The position numbers and the translations under genes are program-made. From contig NZ_WYEU01000001.1 of NCBI RefSeq assembly GCF_015143595.1, forward strand, positions 930,001 to 994,000: a stretch of 64,000 nucleotides of DNA. The letters are read 5' to 3'. Positions 52,477 to 60,777 of the stretch are shown one piece after another (the first letter of the stretch is position 1; each line of letters begins with the position of its first letter). The notes beneath the pieces are model-generated. The model was not told the origin of the DNA, did no database searches, and saw nothing but the letters and a program-made list of their open reading frames with translations. The DNA is from Sneathiella sp. P13V-1. Its GTDB lineage: Bacteria; Pseudomonadota; Alphaproteobacteria; Sneathiellales; Sneathiellaceae.

Positions 52477-54158
52477 GGCGGGGAGGTGACTATGATGTCT
52501 GTAGCGGCGACGGTGCTGTCACTTGTTTCAGCGATCACCACATATCCGGGGGAAGAGGAATCATCTTCGTAGTAAACTGTATTGTTTCCAAAGATGATGG
52601 TGCCTGCTGTAATAACACCTGCATTGGTACCATCATAGGCAGCCCCCCCAATATCAATAAAGTCTGTTCCCGGGTTATAGACCCCTGAAAAAGTGAAGGT
52701 TGCCCCATCCAGTTTGATTTTGTCCGTGCCACTTGCAAAATCATCTATCTGATCCACTAAACCGAGGGAGGCGATTGAATCCGTCATATGGACATAGGCT
52801 TCGGAAAAGCTGCTATAGTTAAAAACATCGTCTCCGACACCACCGATTAACAGATCTGTTCCTGTACCGCCGATAAGGGTGTCATGTCCGCCTCCACCGT
52901 AAAGCGTGTCATTTCCGCCTGTGCCGAGAAGGGCATCATCTCCCCCCAATCCGTTAAGAATGTTATCTCCATTGGTTCCCATCAGGTAATCATCACCGGG
53001 CGTTCCGTTTAAGATATGCAGGAGGCTTTCTGTATGGGGATTATCCTTTCTGGGTGTCAACGGGCCTTCTGTCAGGTCCAGAATCGCGGTGAATTTGTCA
53101 ATATCCAGATCACCTGGATTATTGGGAAGGAATTCTTCGTCACTGACGACATCCAGAAAATCATCTTCAAAAGCCCGGTCCAATGGCGCCGGTTCTCCTT
53201 CGGGAGCTTGATCAGGAGAAAGTGACCGTTCTTCCTCCTCCTGTTCATGTTCGCGTCTTTCTTCTTCGGTCGTATCCCGCTTTTCAAGGGTACGTCTCTG
53301 AGCTTCAAACAGAGTCGGATATTTGGTTTTGATCACTTCGATCAAAAGGTCGGTGACGGGGGAGAAGCCCATTTCCCCAAGGGTGACAAGCTGTCCGATG
53401 TTTAAAAGAACCTCAGAATCCCCTCGGATCACGGCAACGGATCCATCAATCACAGAAATGGTCGTGCTGCCATCGCCTCTGACATCTACGACAAATTCTG
53501 TCCCGCGAATACCGATGGAACCGTATGGGACTTTAAGGCTTACATCACTGTAGTCATTTTTCGCAATTTTGCCGGAGACAAAGGAGAAAGCGCCTTTCAA
53601 AAAAGAGACTCCCAATGACCCATCAGAGCCGGAAGAATCATAAGCAAATTCATCGATTACCATACGGGAATTTGTACCAACGGTAAGAGTTGTTTGATCC
53701 TTAAAAACAATCCCTACAATGCCGCCAGGACCCGTCTCAATAACATCATCCGCAAAAACGGCTTGGCCCGCTTCCAGCAGCTCACTGACGCCATTTGCAT
53801 GTTGAACTGTGGCCTGACCGGACAGGCTTTCGACCGTTCCGATGGGTACTCCCGATTCAGTTGACGCAGGAGTGTTTTGCGCAACCAGGCCGGGGCCTGC
53901 AAGTTTTGCGACAATGTTGCCATCCAGACCAGCGCCCCATTGATTGGCAATTCGGGGGAGGGTGCTTTCGCCAAAATAATCCTGAACTACAATTTCAGTG
54001 CTAAGCTCATCCCGGATTATCAGATCCGTCCCGCGTCTGAAATAGGACGCGTCAGCAAGAAAGGCTTCATGGGGGACATGAACAGGGTCACCTACCTGAT
54101 ATACGAGGGTTTGAGACGTGCCCGCCTCGCCCTGCGTTTCGTAAGTTCTAATACTCAT
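52473..54158 (-). CDS. FecR-domain and RTX calcium-binding repeat protein
   Basis: A 561-residue protein in four parts: an N-terminal strand-rich prefix (LVYQVGDPVHVPHEAFLADA, residues 15-95); a FecR-type domain at about 105-262 (VPYGSIGIRGTEFVVDVRGD); an acidic linker rich in Glu and Arg (295-345); and about seven RTX nonapeptides at 384-446 (GTGGNDTLYGGGGHDTLIGG), followed by a 110-residue C-terminal tail of the kind used as a type I secretion signal. No N-terminal signal peptide is seen, which fits type I export. No ABC/HlyD/TolC genes are near. Probably a surface or secreted protein that folds on calcium. Confidence 0.88.
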   Translation of the reverse strand: MSIRTYETQGEAGTSQTLVYQVGDPVHVPHEAFLADASYFRRGTDLIIRDELSTEIVVQDYFGESTLPRIANQWGAGLDGNIVAKLAGPGLVAQNTPASTESGVPIGTVESLSGQATVQHANGVSELLEAGQAVFADDVIETGPGGIVGIVFKDQTTLTVGTNSRMVIDEFAYDSSGSDGSLGVSFLKGAFSFVSGKIAKNDYSDVSLKVPYGSIGIRGTEFVVDVRGDGSTTISVIDGSVAVIRGDSEVLLNIGQLVTLGEMGFSPVTDLLIEVIKTKYPTLFEAQRRTLEKRDTTEEERREHEQEEEERSLSPDQAPEGEPAPLDRAFEDDFLDVVSDEEFLPNNPGDLDIDKFTAILDLTEGPLTPRKDNPHTESLLHILNGTPGDDYLMGTNGDNILNGLGGDDALLGTGGNDTLYGGGGHDTLIGGTGTDLLIGGVGDDVFNYSSFSEAYVHMTDSIASLGLVDQIDDFASGTDKIKLDGATFTFSGVYNPGTDFIDIGGAAYDGTNAGVITAGTIIFGNNTVYYEDDSSSPGYVVIAETSDSTVAATDIIVTSPP

Positions 54159-54293
54159 TTAATCTACAAAAACTCGATAGGTCCCGAATGACATTTCATA
54201 TGATTGCAAATTATCATTCCAATAATTTACAACAGGTAAATCCTCGCAAAAATTGCGATTTGATTTCTAATCAAATTTGAGAATACGTCAAGC

Positions 54294-55157
54294 CTACGTC
54301 TGTTGCTTTTTAGCAATGAAAAGATAGACAATTGCGGTCGCAAACATAAGCAAACCATAGATACCACCCGGTACCATCATTGTTTTATTGCCGATAAGCG
54401 TGGCGGCGACAAAAATGGCGAGCGTTCCGTTCTGCAACCCACATTCGAAGGTGATGGCAACCCGTTGCTTGATCCCCATGCCTGCAATGCGTGCAAGAAA
54501 GGCTGCAAAAACCATCATAACGATATTAAGTGCAAGGGTCACTGGACCTGCCTGAATGAAGTAATCAATGATGTTCTCCCGCTCGCTTGCGACAGCCCCG
54601 ATGATGATCACAACGAACAGTACTGTGGCGATATTTCGGGCGATGGGCTCAAAACTTTTGGCAAAGCGGTCGGTAAATTTTTTGACCAGCATCCCAATGA
54701 CCACCGGAACCGTAGTGATCAGGAAGACCCCGATAATGGTTTTGCCAACGGGCAATTCCGGTGCTGTGGACGCATCCATAAAATGCAGGATGGAGAAACT
54801 GACGATAAAGGGCAGGGTGACGACCGCGAGCAGACTGATCACCGCGGTGAGCGAGACGGATAAGGCGGTATCGCCGCGGGCAAGATAGGTCATCAGGTTG
54901 GACGTGACCCCACCGGGACAGGCGGCGATAATCATCACCCCCACAGCCAGAACCGGATCGATGGTCCAGACCGACAGCATGCCAAAGGCCACAAGAGGCA
55001 GGACCACCACCTGACTGATGGCGCCTACGATAAAGTCTTTGGGCTGGACAATGACACGTTTGAAATCATCAAGGGTCAGCTCCAGCCCCATGGAAAACAT
55101 GATAAAGGCAAGCGATAGCGGCAGGAAAACCTGCGTGATGATATTTGTCTCTTCCAT
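54294..55157 (-). CDS. Bile acid:sodium symporter (BASS) family transporter
   Basis: A 287-residue protein with about nine helices: FIMFSMGLELTLDDFKRVIV, then GVMIIAACPGGVTSNLMTYL with the Na+-site GGVTSN and FECGLQNGTLAIFVAATLIG. BASS proteins take up bile acids, pantothenate, pyruvate or other organic acids with Na+. The ATG at 55157 is preceded by GGGGGG; a 21-codon extension to 55220 lacks family similarity. Divergent from the histidine kinase gene by about 200 bases; substrate unknown. Confidence 0.92.
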   Translation of the reverse strand: MEETNIITQVFLPLSLAFIMFSMGLELTLDDFKRVIVQPKDFIVGAISQVVVLPLVAFGMLSVWTIDPVLAVGVMIIAACPGGVTSNLMTYLARGDTALSVSLTAVISLLAVVTLPFIVSFSILHFMDASTAPELPVGKTIIGVFLITTVPVVIGMLVKKFTDRFAKSFEPIARNIATVLFVVIIIGAVASERENIIDYFIQAGPVTLALNIVMMVFAAFLARIAGMGIKQRVAITFECGLQNGTLAIFVAATLIGNKTMMVPGGIYGLLMFATAIVYLFIAKKQQT

Positions 55158-55363
55158 AATCCCCCCAAAAAGAAACCAGTCCCTGAAAGCGACGATAGCG
55201 GTCAAATAAGAAGAAGGCAATTTAAGCTGTGACTGGAATGTGTTTTTGGTGCAGTCGATAGTACTAAATTAACAAAATGAAATTATACTCATATATTAGC
55301 AATGCAGATGCGATATCTGCTCTCGATTGTTGGATTTGTTACTAGCATCAACCGGATTTCTTA

Positions 55364-57313
55364 ATGGCGTTATTGTATTTCGTTTATGGCTTGTCCTTTT
55401 TCACACTTGGGCTTGTCCTTTTCGTGCGGGATATGCCCAGTAATCTGGTGCGTATGAATGTCACGCTGCGTTATCTGGGTGTCTTTGGGCTGCTCCACGG
55501 TTTCAATGAATGGCAGATCATGCTCCGGATTAATGGGGGTTTTGACGCCTGGGAAATTCTCTATTCTCCCGCCCTTACGAGCTTGGTAAGTGGCGTTTCC
55601 TTTCTGTTTCTGCTGCTTTCAGGATTGTCTGGATATTGGCTTACCCGCATTTTTGGTGACAGGCCTTTAAAATGGGTCTGGTTTGTCATTGCCGTGACAT
55701 GGCTGCTGATGTATGTGGCGGCGCTCTCTGGCACGTTGGAGTTCAGATATGTGGATTTCGCGGCGAGATGGCTGGCCGGTGGCCCGGGCGCGTTTTTCGT
55801 GGCGGTGTCTTTTTACACTATGGGGATTACAAAGCTCAAAATCATCCCAAAAGAGCGTAAAGAGGACGAGGATGAGGTGATCCGCATCAAGTTTCCTGAG
55901 CGTCTTTCAAGGGTGTTTATCATCGCGTCGGTCGCCATATGCTCTTACGGCATCTTCACATTGATCGGACCGAAACTGCCTGTTTTGCCTTTTTCCCATT
56001 TTAACCAGGAAATGTTCTATGAGCTGTTCGGCTTCCCCGTTCAGGGCTTAAGGACGGTGTCCGCCTTTGTTCTGGCCATCACCATGTTCCTGTGTTTTCG
56101 GCGCTTCCAGATCGTCGATCAGCGCAATATGGAGGCCATGGTCACCCAAAGAACACGTCAGCTTTTGAAAAGTGAAACCCTGCTGCGTCACGCCCAGAAG
56201 ATGGAGGCGGTGGGCCAGCTCACCGGTGGGGTCAGCCACGATTTCAACAATATCCTTGGTGTCATTCAGGGAAATGCGGAGCTTCTGTCGGAATCAGAAG
56301 AGATTAAAAGCGACAGAACAAGAAATATGCTGGACGCTATCGTTAAAGCCTCGGCGCGGGGGGCGGATCTTACGCAGAACCTGCTGGCCTTCTCCCGAAA
56401 ACAGGAACTGAGCCCCGAAAGCGTCCGCATTGACGAGCAGGTGCGCGGCACCATCCATATTCTGCAACGTACCTTGGGGGAGAATATCGATCTTACCGTC
56501 GCCACTGATGAGGATCTGTGGAATTGTATCGTGGATCCCGGGCAACTGGATAACGCCCTTCTTAATCTGGCGATTAACGCGCGGGATGCCATGAAGGACG
56601 GGGGCAAGCTCACCATTGAAATTCGAAACGCGGTTCTGGATGATGAATATGCCGCCGCCCAGACGGAACTGGACCCCGGTGAATATGTGGTCATCGCCGT
56701 CAGTGACACCGGCAGCGGGATCGGCAAAGGCGACTTGCAGCGGGTGTTTGAACCTTTCTTCACCACCAAGGAAGTGGGCAAAGGCACTGGGCTTGGCCTT
56801 AGCATGATTTACGGTTTCGCCAAACAATCAGGCGGCCATGTAAACATCTATTCTGAGGCCGGAAGCGGCACCACGGTGCGTCTCTACCTGCCAAGATCCA
56901 TGGAAAATGCCCCCTCATCCGAAGTTGAAAAAGGCATTGCCGTCACCGGGGATGAGATCATCCTGATTGTGGAAGATGATCCTGACATGCGCACCCTGAC
57001 CGTTGCCCTGGTCAGCAGTCTTGGCTATCAGGTGAGGGAGGCGAAAGACGCCAACGCCGCGCTGATCAGCCTTGATAAGGAAGGCCCCGTAAATCTGTTG
57101 CTCACCGATGTGATTTTACCCGGTGGCCTGAACGGGCCGCAACTTGCCGACATTGTCGCCGAAAAATTCCCTTATATCTCGACCCTCTTTATGTCCGGCT
57201 ATACCGAACAGGCCTTTATCGGCAGCAATCTGGCAGACCGCCACAGCATGCTCCTCCAAAAACCCTTCTCCCGCTCCGACCTCTCCAGCAAAATCCGAAT
57301 GGCGTTGCAGTAG
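55364..57313 (+). CDS. Membrane hybrid sensor histidine kinase
   Basis: A 649-residue kinase. Residues 1-250 hold about seven helices with no known extracytoplasmic sensor domain. A coiled segment follows, then HisKA with the phospho-acceptor H292 in GGVSHDFNN, the HATPase domain (NLAINARDAM, VSDTGSGIG, FFTTKEVGKGTGLGLSM) and a C-terminal receiver with D582 in LLLTDVILPGG. A separate phosphotransfer protein and output regulator are needed; neither is adjacent. Ligand unknown. No terminator is visible after it. Confidence 0.92.
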   Translation: MALLYFVYGLSFFTLGLVLFVRDMPSNLVRMNVTLRYLGVFGLLHGFNEWQIMLRINGGFDAWEILYSPALTSLVSGVSFLFLLLSGLSGYWLTRIFGDRPLKWVWFVIAVTWLLMYVAALSGTLEFRYVDFAARWLAGGPGAFFVAVSFYTMGITKLKIIPKERKEDEDEVIRIKFPERLSRVFIIASVAICSYGIFTLIGPKLPVLPFSHFNQEMFYELFGFPVQGLRTVSAFVLAITMFLCFRRFQIVDQRNMEAMVTQRTRQLLKSETLLRHAQKMEAVGQLTGGVSHDFNNILGVIQGNAELLSESEEIKSDRTRNMLDAIVKASARGADLTQNLLAFSRKQELSPESVRIDEQVRGTIHILQRTLGENIDLTVATDEDLWNCIVDPGQLDNALLNLAINARDAMKDGGKLTIEIRNAVLDDEYAAAQTELDPGEYVVIAVSDTGSGIGKGDLQRVFEPFFTTKEVGKGTGLGLSMIYGFAKQSGGHVNIYSEAGSGTTVRLYLPRSMENAPSSEVEKGIAVTGDEIILIVEDDPDMRTLTVALVSSLGYQVREAKDANAALISLDKEGPVNLLLTDVILPGGLNGPQLADIVAEKFPYISTLFMSGYTEQAFIGSNLADRHSMLLQKPFSRSDLSSKIRMALQ

Positions 57314-57384
57314 GGTTAGATCTTAAATTTCAGTCGAGATCACACCAACTAGACTGATATCGCAAAACCTAATCAACTTATGAT

Positions 57385-58203
57385 ATGGTTTTCGAAATTG
57401 TAGAACTAGTTCGTGAGTTGATTATGAAATATGATCAAGACTTCCAGCTTCACTTATACTCTTTGGAAATAAACTATCATGTGGATAGCATCGTGGATGC
57501 GGCAATGGGCCTGTTTCCTGCGGCGATCGAGTTGGAAGGTTTAAGTTATGAGCCGCCTTACAATGAGATTTACGCGGATCTTGAAGGTGTTATTGGGGAG
57601 GCTTTTAAGGCTGCGACAAATGAAGAAAGACGTCGCTACCTTCAGATATTGAATGTGGCTACTTGGGCAGTATTTCAGGCTATAGTTAGCGAAAGCAGAA
57701 TCTTTTCTGACAAGGCAAGAACAATCCATGTGAATTCAATAAACAAGGAAACAATCCGGCAGTTGTTTTTGGATAAGATGTTTGAGGATTCAAATGAGCT
57801 TGCTGTGAAACTAATACTAGAGAGGGATCGAGAGAAAGTCCTAATTAATGCGTGGATTGGATATCATCAAACTGGCAGAGAACCTGCTGAAGATGATCCC
57901 TTGTTTTGGGCATGTGAGGAGCTTTTTACAGTAGCGCAAGAAGCTCCTGATAGAGCAATTGATCTTATTTCGAAAATCTGTGCAGAGGCGGAAAGTGAAA
58001 AGGTTCTTGCTAATCTTGGCGCTGGCCCAACTGAAGACCTTCTAGTTTACAACGGTAATCAAGTCGCCGATCAGGTCGCGGATAAAGCAAGACAAGATCC
58101 AAAATTTGCAAGAATGCTCTCCAATGTGTGGGGAGACGGTATTGATAAAGAAGTGTGGGATAAAATCCGCCCACTTTTGAAATTTGAAAATTCTGGCAAT
58201 TGA
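57385..58203 (+). CDS. Hypothetical protein with DUF6869-like C-terminal domain
   Basis: A 272-residue protein (259 if the ATG at 57424 is used; neither start has a good ribosome site). The C-terminal 110 residues (GREPAEDDPLFWACEELFTV, then NLGAGPTEDLLVYNGNQVAD and DPKFARMLSNVWGDGI) resemble, from memory, the DUF6869 domain, for which no function is known. The N-terminal 140 residues are not recognised and look helical. The gene is visibly richer in A and T, above all at third codon positions, than its neighbours, which suggests recent transfer. Single gene between the kinase and a convergent gene. Confidence 0.75.
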   Translation: MVFEIVELVRELIMKYDQDFQLHLYSLEINYHVDSIVDAAMGLFPAAIELEGLSYEPPYNEIYADLEGVIGEAFKAATNEERRRYLQILNVATWAVFQAIVSESRIFSDKARTIHVNSINKETIRQLFLDKMFEDSNELAVKLILERDREKVLINAWIGYHQTGREPAEDDPLFWACEELFTVAQEAPDRAIDLISKICAEAESEKVLANLGAGPTEDLLVYNGNQVADQVADKARQDPKFARMLSNVWGDGIDKEVWDKIRPLLKFENSGN

Positions 58204-58269
58204 TTTCCTAACTCACACAAAGCGTCGTCCATAATTGCGTAAATAGTTACAGATCAGCGATCGCACAAT

Positions 58270-58313
58270 ACAGGACCCGGTGAGAGACAGAGGGAAAATC
58301 TACCGGGTCCTGT
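58270..58313. repeat. 12-bp perfect inverted repeat, possible terminator
   Basis: ACAGGACCCGGT and ACCGGGTCCTGT enclose a 20-base loop between the stops of the DUF6869-like gene and the AhpD-like gene. It has no T run on either side, so it may be a weak terminator or an mRNA-stabilising hairpin. Confidence 0.5.
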
Positions 58314-58322
58314 TGCTGGAGC

Positions 58323-58889
58323 TTAGCTGGCTTTGGCGAGCTCGGGGCTCCAGGCGTTGGCTTTGAAAGCGTCGTCGAGGTCTGTGCCGGCCACATGGTT
58401 GGTGTAGTTGGACAGGACTTTAAGCGCGGTGCCGAGGATCACTTCCAGAACCGTTTGCTGGCTGTAACCGGCGGCGATGAAGGCATCCACCTGTTCGTTT
58501 GTCGGCCAGCCGCGGGTTTCCACGATAATGGCAGCAAAAGTGCGCAGGGCTTCCAGTTTTGGATCACTGATCGGCGTGTCTGTACGAAGCGCTTCGATCA
58601 CGTCAGCCGGCACATTGGACATCTGGGAAATGGTTGTGTGTGCGGCCATGCAGTAGGTGCAGCCGTTCAGGCGGTTGTTTGTCATCAGGACAACCTGACG
58701 TTCTGTTGGGGTCAGGCTAGATTTATCAAGGATGCCAGACAGGGTCAGGTAGGCTTCCAGAATGGTTGGGGCTTCGGCCATATTCCGATACAGGTTTGGC
58801 AAAAATCCATAAGCCTTTTCTGCGCCTTCCAGCAGAGGTTTTGCAGCTTCAGGGGCAGATTCGATTGTGTGGCTTTTAAAGTCAGTCAT
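58323..58889 (-). CDS. Carboxymuconolactone decarboxylase/AhpD family protein
   Basis: A 188-residue helical protein with the AhpD-type redox motif C77-x-x-C80 and H84 in GCTYCMAAHT. Members reduce peroxides or act as alkylhydroperoxidase-like oxidoreductases rather than decarboxylases. It lies 81 bases downstream of a TetR gene on the same strand; the space between holds a strong inverted repeat, so it probably has its own TetR-controlled promoter. Confidence 0.92.
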   Translation of the reverse strand: MTDFKSHTIESAPEAAKPLLEGAEKAYGFLPNLYRNMAEAPTILEAYLTLSGILDKSSLTPTERQVVLMTNNRLNGCTYCMAAHTTISQMSNVPADVIEALRTDTPISDPKLEALRTFAAIIVETRGWPTNEQVDAFIAAGYSQQTVLEVILGTALKVLSNYTNHVAGTDLDDAFKANAWSPELAKAS

Positions 58890-58909
58890 GTAAGAGTTCC
58901 ATTGTTTGT

Positions 58910-58954
58910 AACGATCGGTATAAACTCATGTAAGTGTTTAAACCGATCGTTCAA
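58910..58954. promoter_or_regulatory. Candidate TetR operator upstream of the AhpD-like gene
   Basis: AACGATCGGTATAAAC (58910-58925) and GTTTAAACCGATCGTT (58936-58951) are inverted with 15 of 16 matches and a 10-base spacer, 20 bases before the AhpD-like ATG. The right arm extends to TAAACCGATCGTTCAA (58939-58954), which agrees at 12 of 16 bases with the site before tetR (59595-59610). Probably two operator units bound by the adjacent TetR protein. Confidence 0.65.
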
Positions 58955-58970
58955 GACCCTTCTGTAAAAT

Positions 58971-59555
58971 TTATGGAGTGATGAGTTTTAAGGCCTGATT
59001 GCTGAGGGTTGTCAGACCATCACGGTCAAAAACGCCCCGCGCCAGAACACGGATACTGACGATATAGCTGAGCAGCGCCGCCGCCGTGGATTTCATATCA
59101 AAGGATTTAGGGAGTGCGCCGCTCTCCACCGCTTTTTCAAGCTGATGGAAGAAGAAATTTTCAAAATCTTCCATGGCTTCCTTGACCAGTTTCTGCACAT
59201 CTTCGTCATGGTTGGGAAGGTCAAGCGCCGTATTGACGAGCAGGCATCCGCTTTGGGTCTGATCAGTCATGCTTTCTTCGACCAGCCCGGTGAATAACAG
59301 CCGAATGGCTTCCAGCGGGTCTTCCATCGCTGAGAGTTTCGTCAGCATGGCCCGGCGTTTTTCCCGGTCATATTTATCCAGCGCCCGAAGGAACAGCGCC
59401 TTTTTACTGCCATAGGCGTTATAGATGCTGCCTTTATTGAGCTTCATGGCGTGGGAGAGATCGGTGATAGACGTGGCCTTATAACCCTTGGCCTTGAACA
59501 CTCCCATGGCCAGATCCACGGCTTCTTCTACATCAAAATCCTTTTCCCAAGGCAT
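58971..59555 (-). CDS. TetR-family transcriptional regulator
   Basis: A 194-residue regulator. The HTH occupies residues 10-55 (FKAKGYKATSITDLSHAMKL, then GSIYNAYGSKKALF), with a TetR_C_6-like ligand domain behind it containing one Cys (QSGCLLVNTALDL) that is usual in this subfamily. The ATG at 59555 has GGAG 7 bases upstream; nine earlier codons to 59582 were rejected. It probably represses itself and the AhpD-like gene through the sites at 58910 and 59595, responding to an electrophile or drug (inference). Confidence 0.92.
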   Translation of the reverse strand: MPWEKDFDVEEAVDLAMGVFKAKGYKATSITDLSHAMKLNKGSIYNAYGSKKALFLRALDKYDREKRRAMLTKLSAMEDPLEAIRLLFTGLVEESMTDQTQSGCLLVNTALDLPNHDEDVQKLVKEAMEDFENFFFHQLEKAVESGALPKSFDMKSTAAALLSYIVSIRVLARGVFDRDGLTTLSNQALKLITP

Positions 59556-59582
59556 TGAACATCTCCATTTGCGCTTACCCAA

Positions 59583-59610
59583 TAGATAACAGTTTTGACC
59601 GAATGTTCAA
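59583..59610 (-). promoter_or_regulatory. tetR promoter overlapped by operator-like sequence
   Basis: On the reverse strand TTGAAC (-35, 59610-59605), a 16-base spacer and TATCTA (-10, 59588-59583) stand 28 bases before the tetR ATG. The sequence TTGACCGAATGTTCAA (59595-59610) covers the -35 and spacer and matches the operator before the AhpD-like gene at 12 of 16 positions. Confidence 0.55.
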
Positions 59611-59691
59611 TACAATGGGGGGTGATCTCTTCCCTAAATGAGAAAGCCCCGCTAACATGACGGGATAATTTGCCTCAATAAGGATAATAAA

Positions 59692-60594
59692 ATGCAGGCT
59701 GACGACGGATCAGGGGGGCGGGCTTGGCCCAAGGCAGGGGATCTCTATTTGATCGCGTCTGTCTTTGCGTGGGGGGTGAATTTCCCGATTGCAAAATTGG
59801 TGCTGGACTATATGCCGCCGCTGGTTTTCTCCGCGAGCCGATATTTTGCTGCCTCCGCCTTTCTATTTGCCCTGCTGGCTTTAAGAGGCGACTCATTGAA
59901 AATCACTATGACCGAAGCGGTGAGGCTGTTTGGGATTGGCCTGTTGGGGATTGCCTTATTCCAAGGGGGCTGGGCCTATGGGCTAAGCCTCACGTCGGCA
60001 TCGAAAGCGTCCATTCTGGTGGCAACTTCGCCTGTCTTTGCCATCTTTATCGTGACGGTGATGGGGGAGAAGACCAGCCTTAAAGCCTGGCTTGGTGTGT
60101 TTGTCTCCCTCTTCGGGGTGGCGATTATCATCAATAACTCATTCAGTGAAATCACCATTGGCGGCGGAAGCCTGATCGGGGATTTGCTGATCATTGGCGC
60201 GGCGGCGGTTTGGGCCATCTATACGGTGGTGTCCGGCCCCATGGTGCAACAGAAGGGGCCACTATTGGTGACGGCGTGGGCCATGTTGTTTGGCGCCTGT
60301 ATCCTGACGGCGGTGGACTTTAATGCTATTGCCGCACAGCAATGGACGGCAATCCCGACAAAGGGCTGGATTGCCTGGTCCATGACGGCCTTGTTGGGCG
60401 CGGCGTTGGCGTTCGTCTGGTATTGCTCCGGCATTGTTCGTCTGGGCGTGGCGCGGGGCATGGCCTACAGCTTCTTGATCCCCATTATTGCCATTGCCAC
60501 ATCGATCCTGTTTTTTGAAGAAACCATGACCTGGATACAAATCGCCGGGGTTGCAGTTGTCATGGGCGGGATCCAAATGGCCAGAAAAAACTGA
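59692..60594 (+). CDS. EamA/DMT superfamily transporter
   Basis: A 300-residue ten-helix exporter with two EamA repeats (ASVFAWGVNFPIAKLVLDYM; GDLLIIGAAAVWAIYTVVSG; C-terminal IPIIAIATSILFFEETMTWI). Divergent from tetR, with AAGGA before the ATG. The likely tetR promoter lies in the shared 136-base gap, so it could belong to the same regulon, perhaps exporting the inducer (inference). About 30% or less like the exporter at 2 kb by eye. Confidence 0.9.
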   Translation: MQADDGSGGRAWPKAGDLYLIASVFAWGVNFPIAKLVLDYMPPLVFSASRYFAASAFLFALLALRGDSLKITMTEAVRLFGIGLLGIALFQGGWAYGLSLTSASKASILVATSPVFAIFIVTVMGEKTSLKAWLGVFVSLFGVAIIINNSFSEITIGGGSLIGDLLIIGAAAVWAIYTVVSGPMVQQKGPLLVTAWAMLFGACILTAVDFNAIAAQQWTAIPTKGWIAWSMTALLGAALAFVWYCSGIVRLGVARGMAYSFLIPIIAIATSILFFEETMTWIQIAGVAVVMGGIQMARKN

Positions 60595-60668
60595 AATAAC
60601 GTGACGAGCTTGGTTGACAGGTAGAAATTCGCGGGTATTCCCCGCTGAAAAGGTGGAAAAATCTTGCA

Positions 60669-60698
60669 TGCGCAGGTGGGATAAACTACTACTGCGCA
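60669..60698. repeat. Inverted repeat in the acnB leader
   Basis: TGCGCAG and CTGCGCA are inverted around 16 bases, about 80 bases before the acnB start. A possible promoter (TTGCAT, 17 bases, TACTAC; 60664-60692) overlaps it, and another candidate (TTGACA at 60614, TATTCC at 60636) lies upstream. A regulator site or an mRNA hairpin is possible. Confidence 0.35.
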
Positions 60699-60777
60699 CA
60701 GCAAGCTTTTCCCGGCCTGCCAGAGCCTTCTGCCACCCGGTGTTAAGCCCCATCATTATTATAACGTCGGGACAGTC

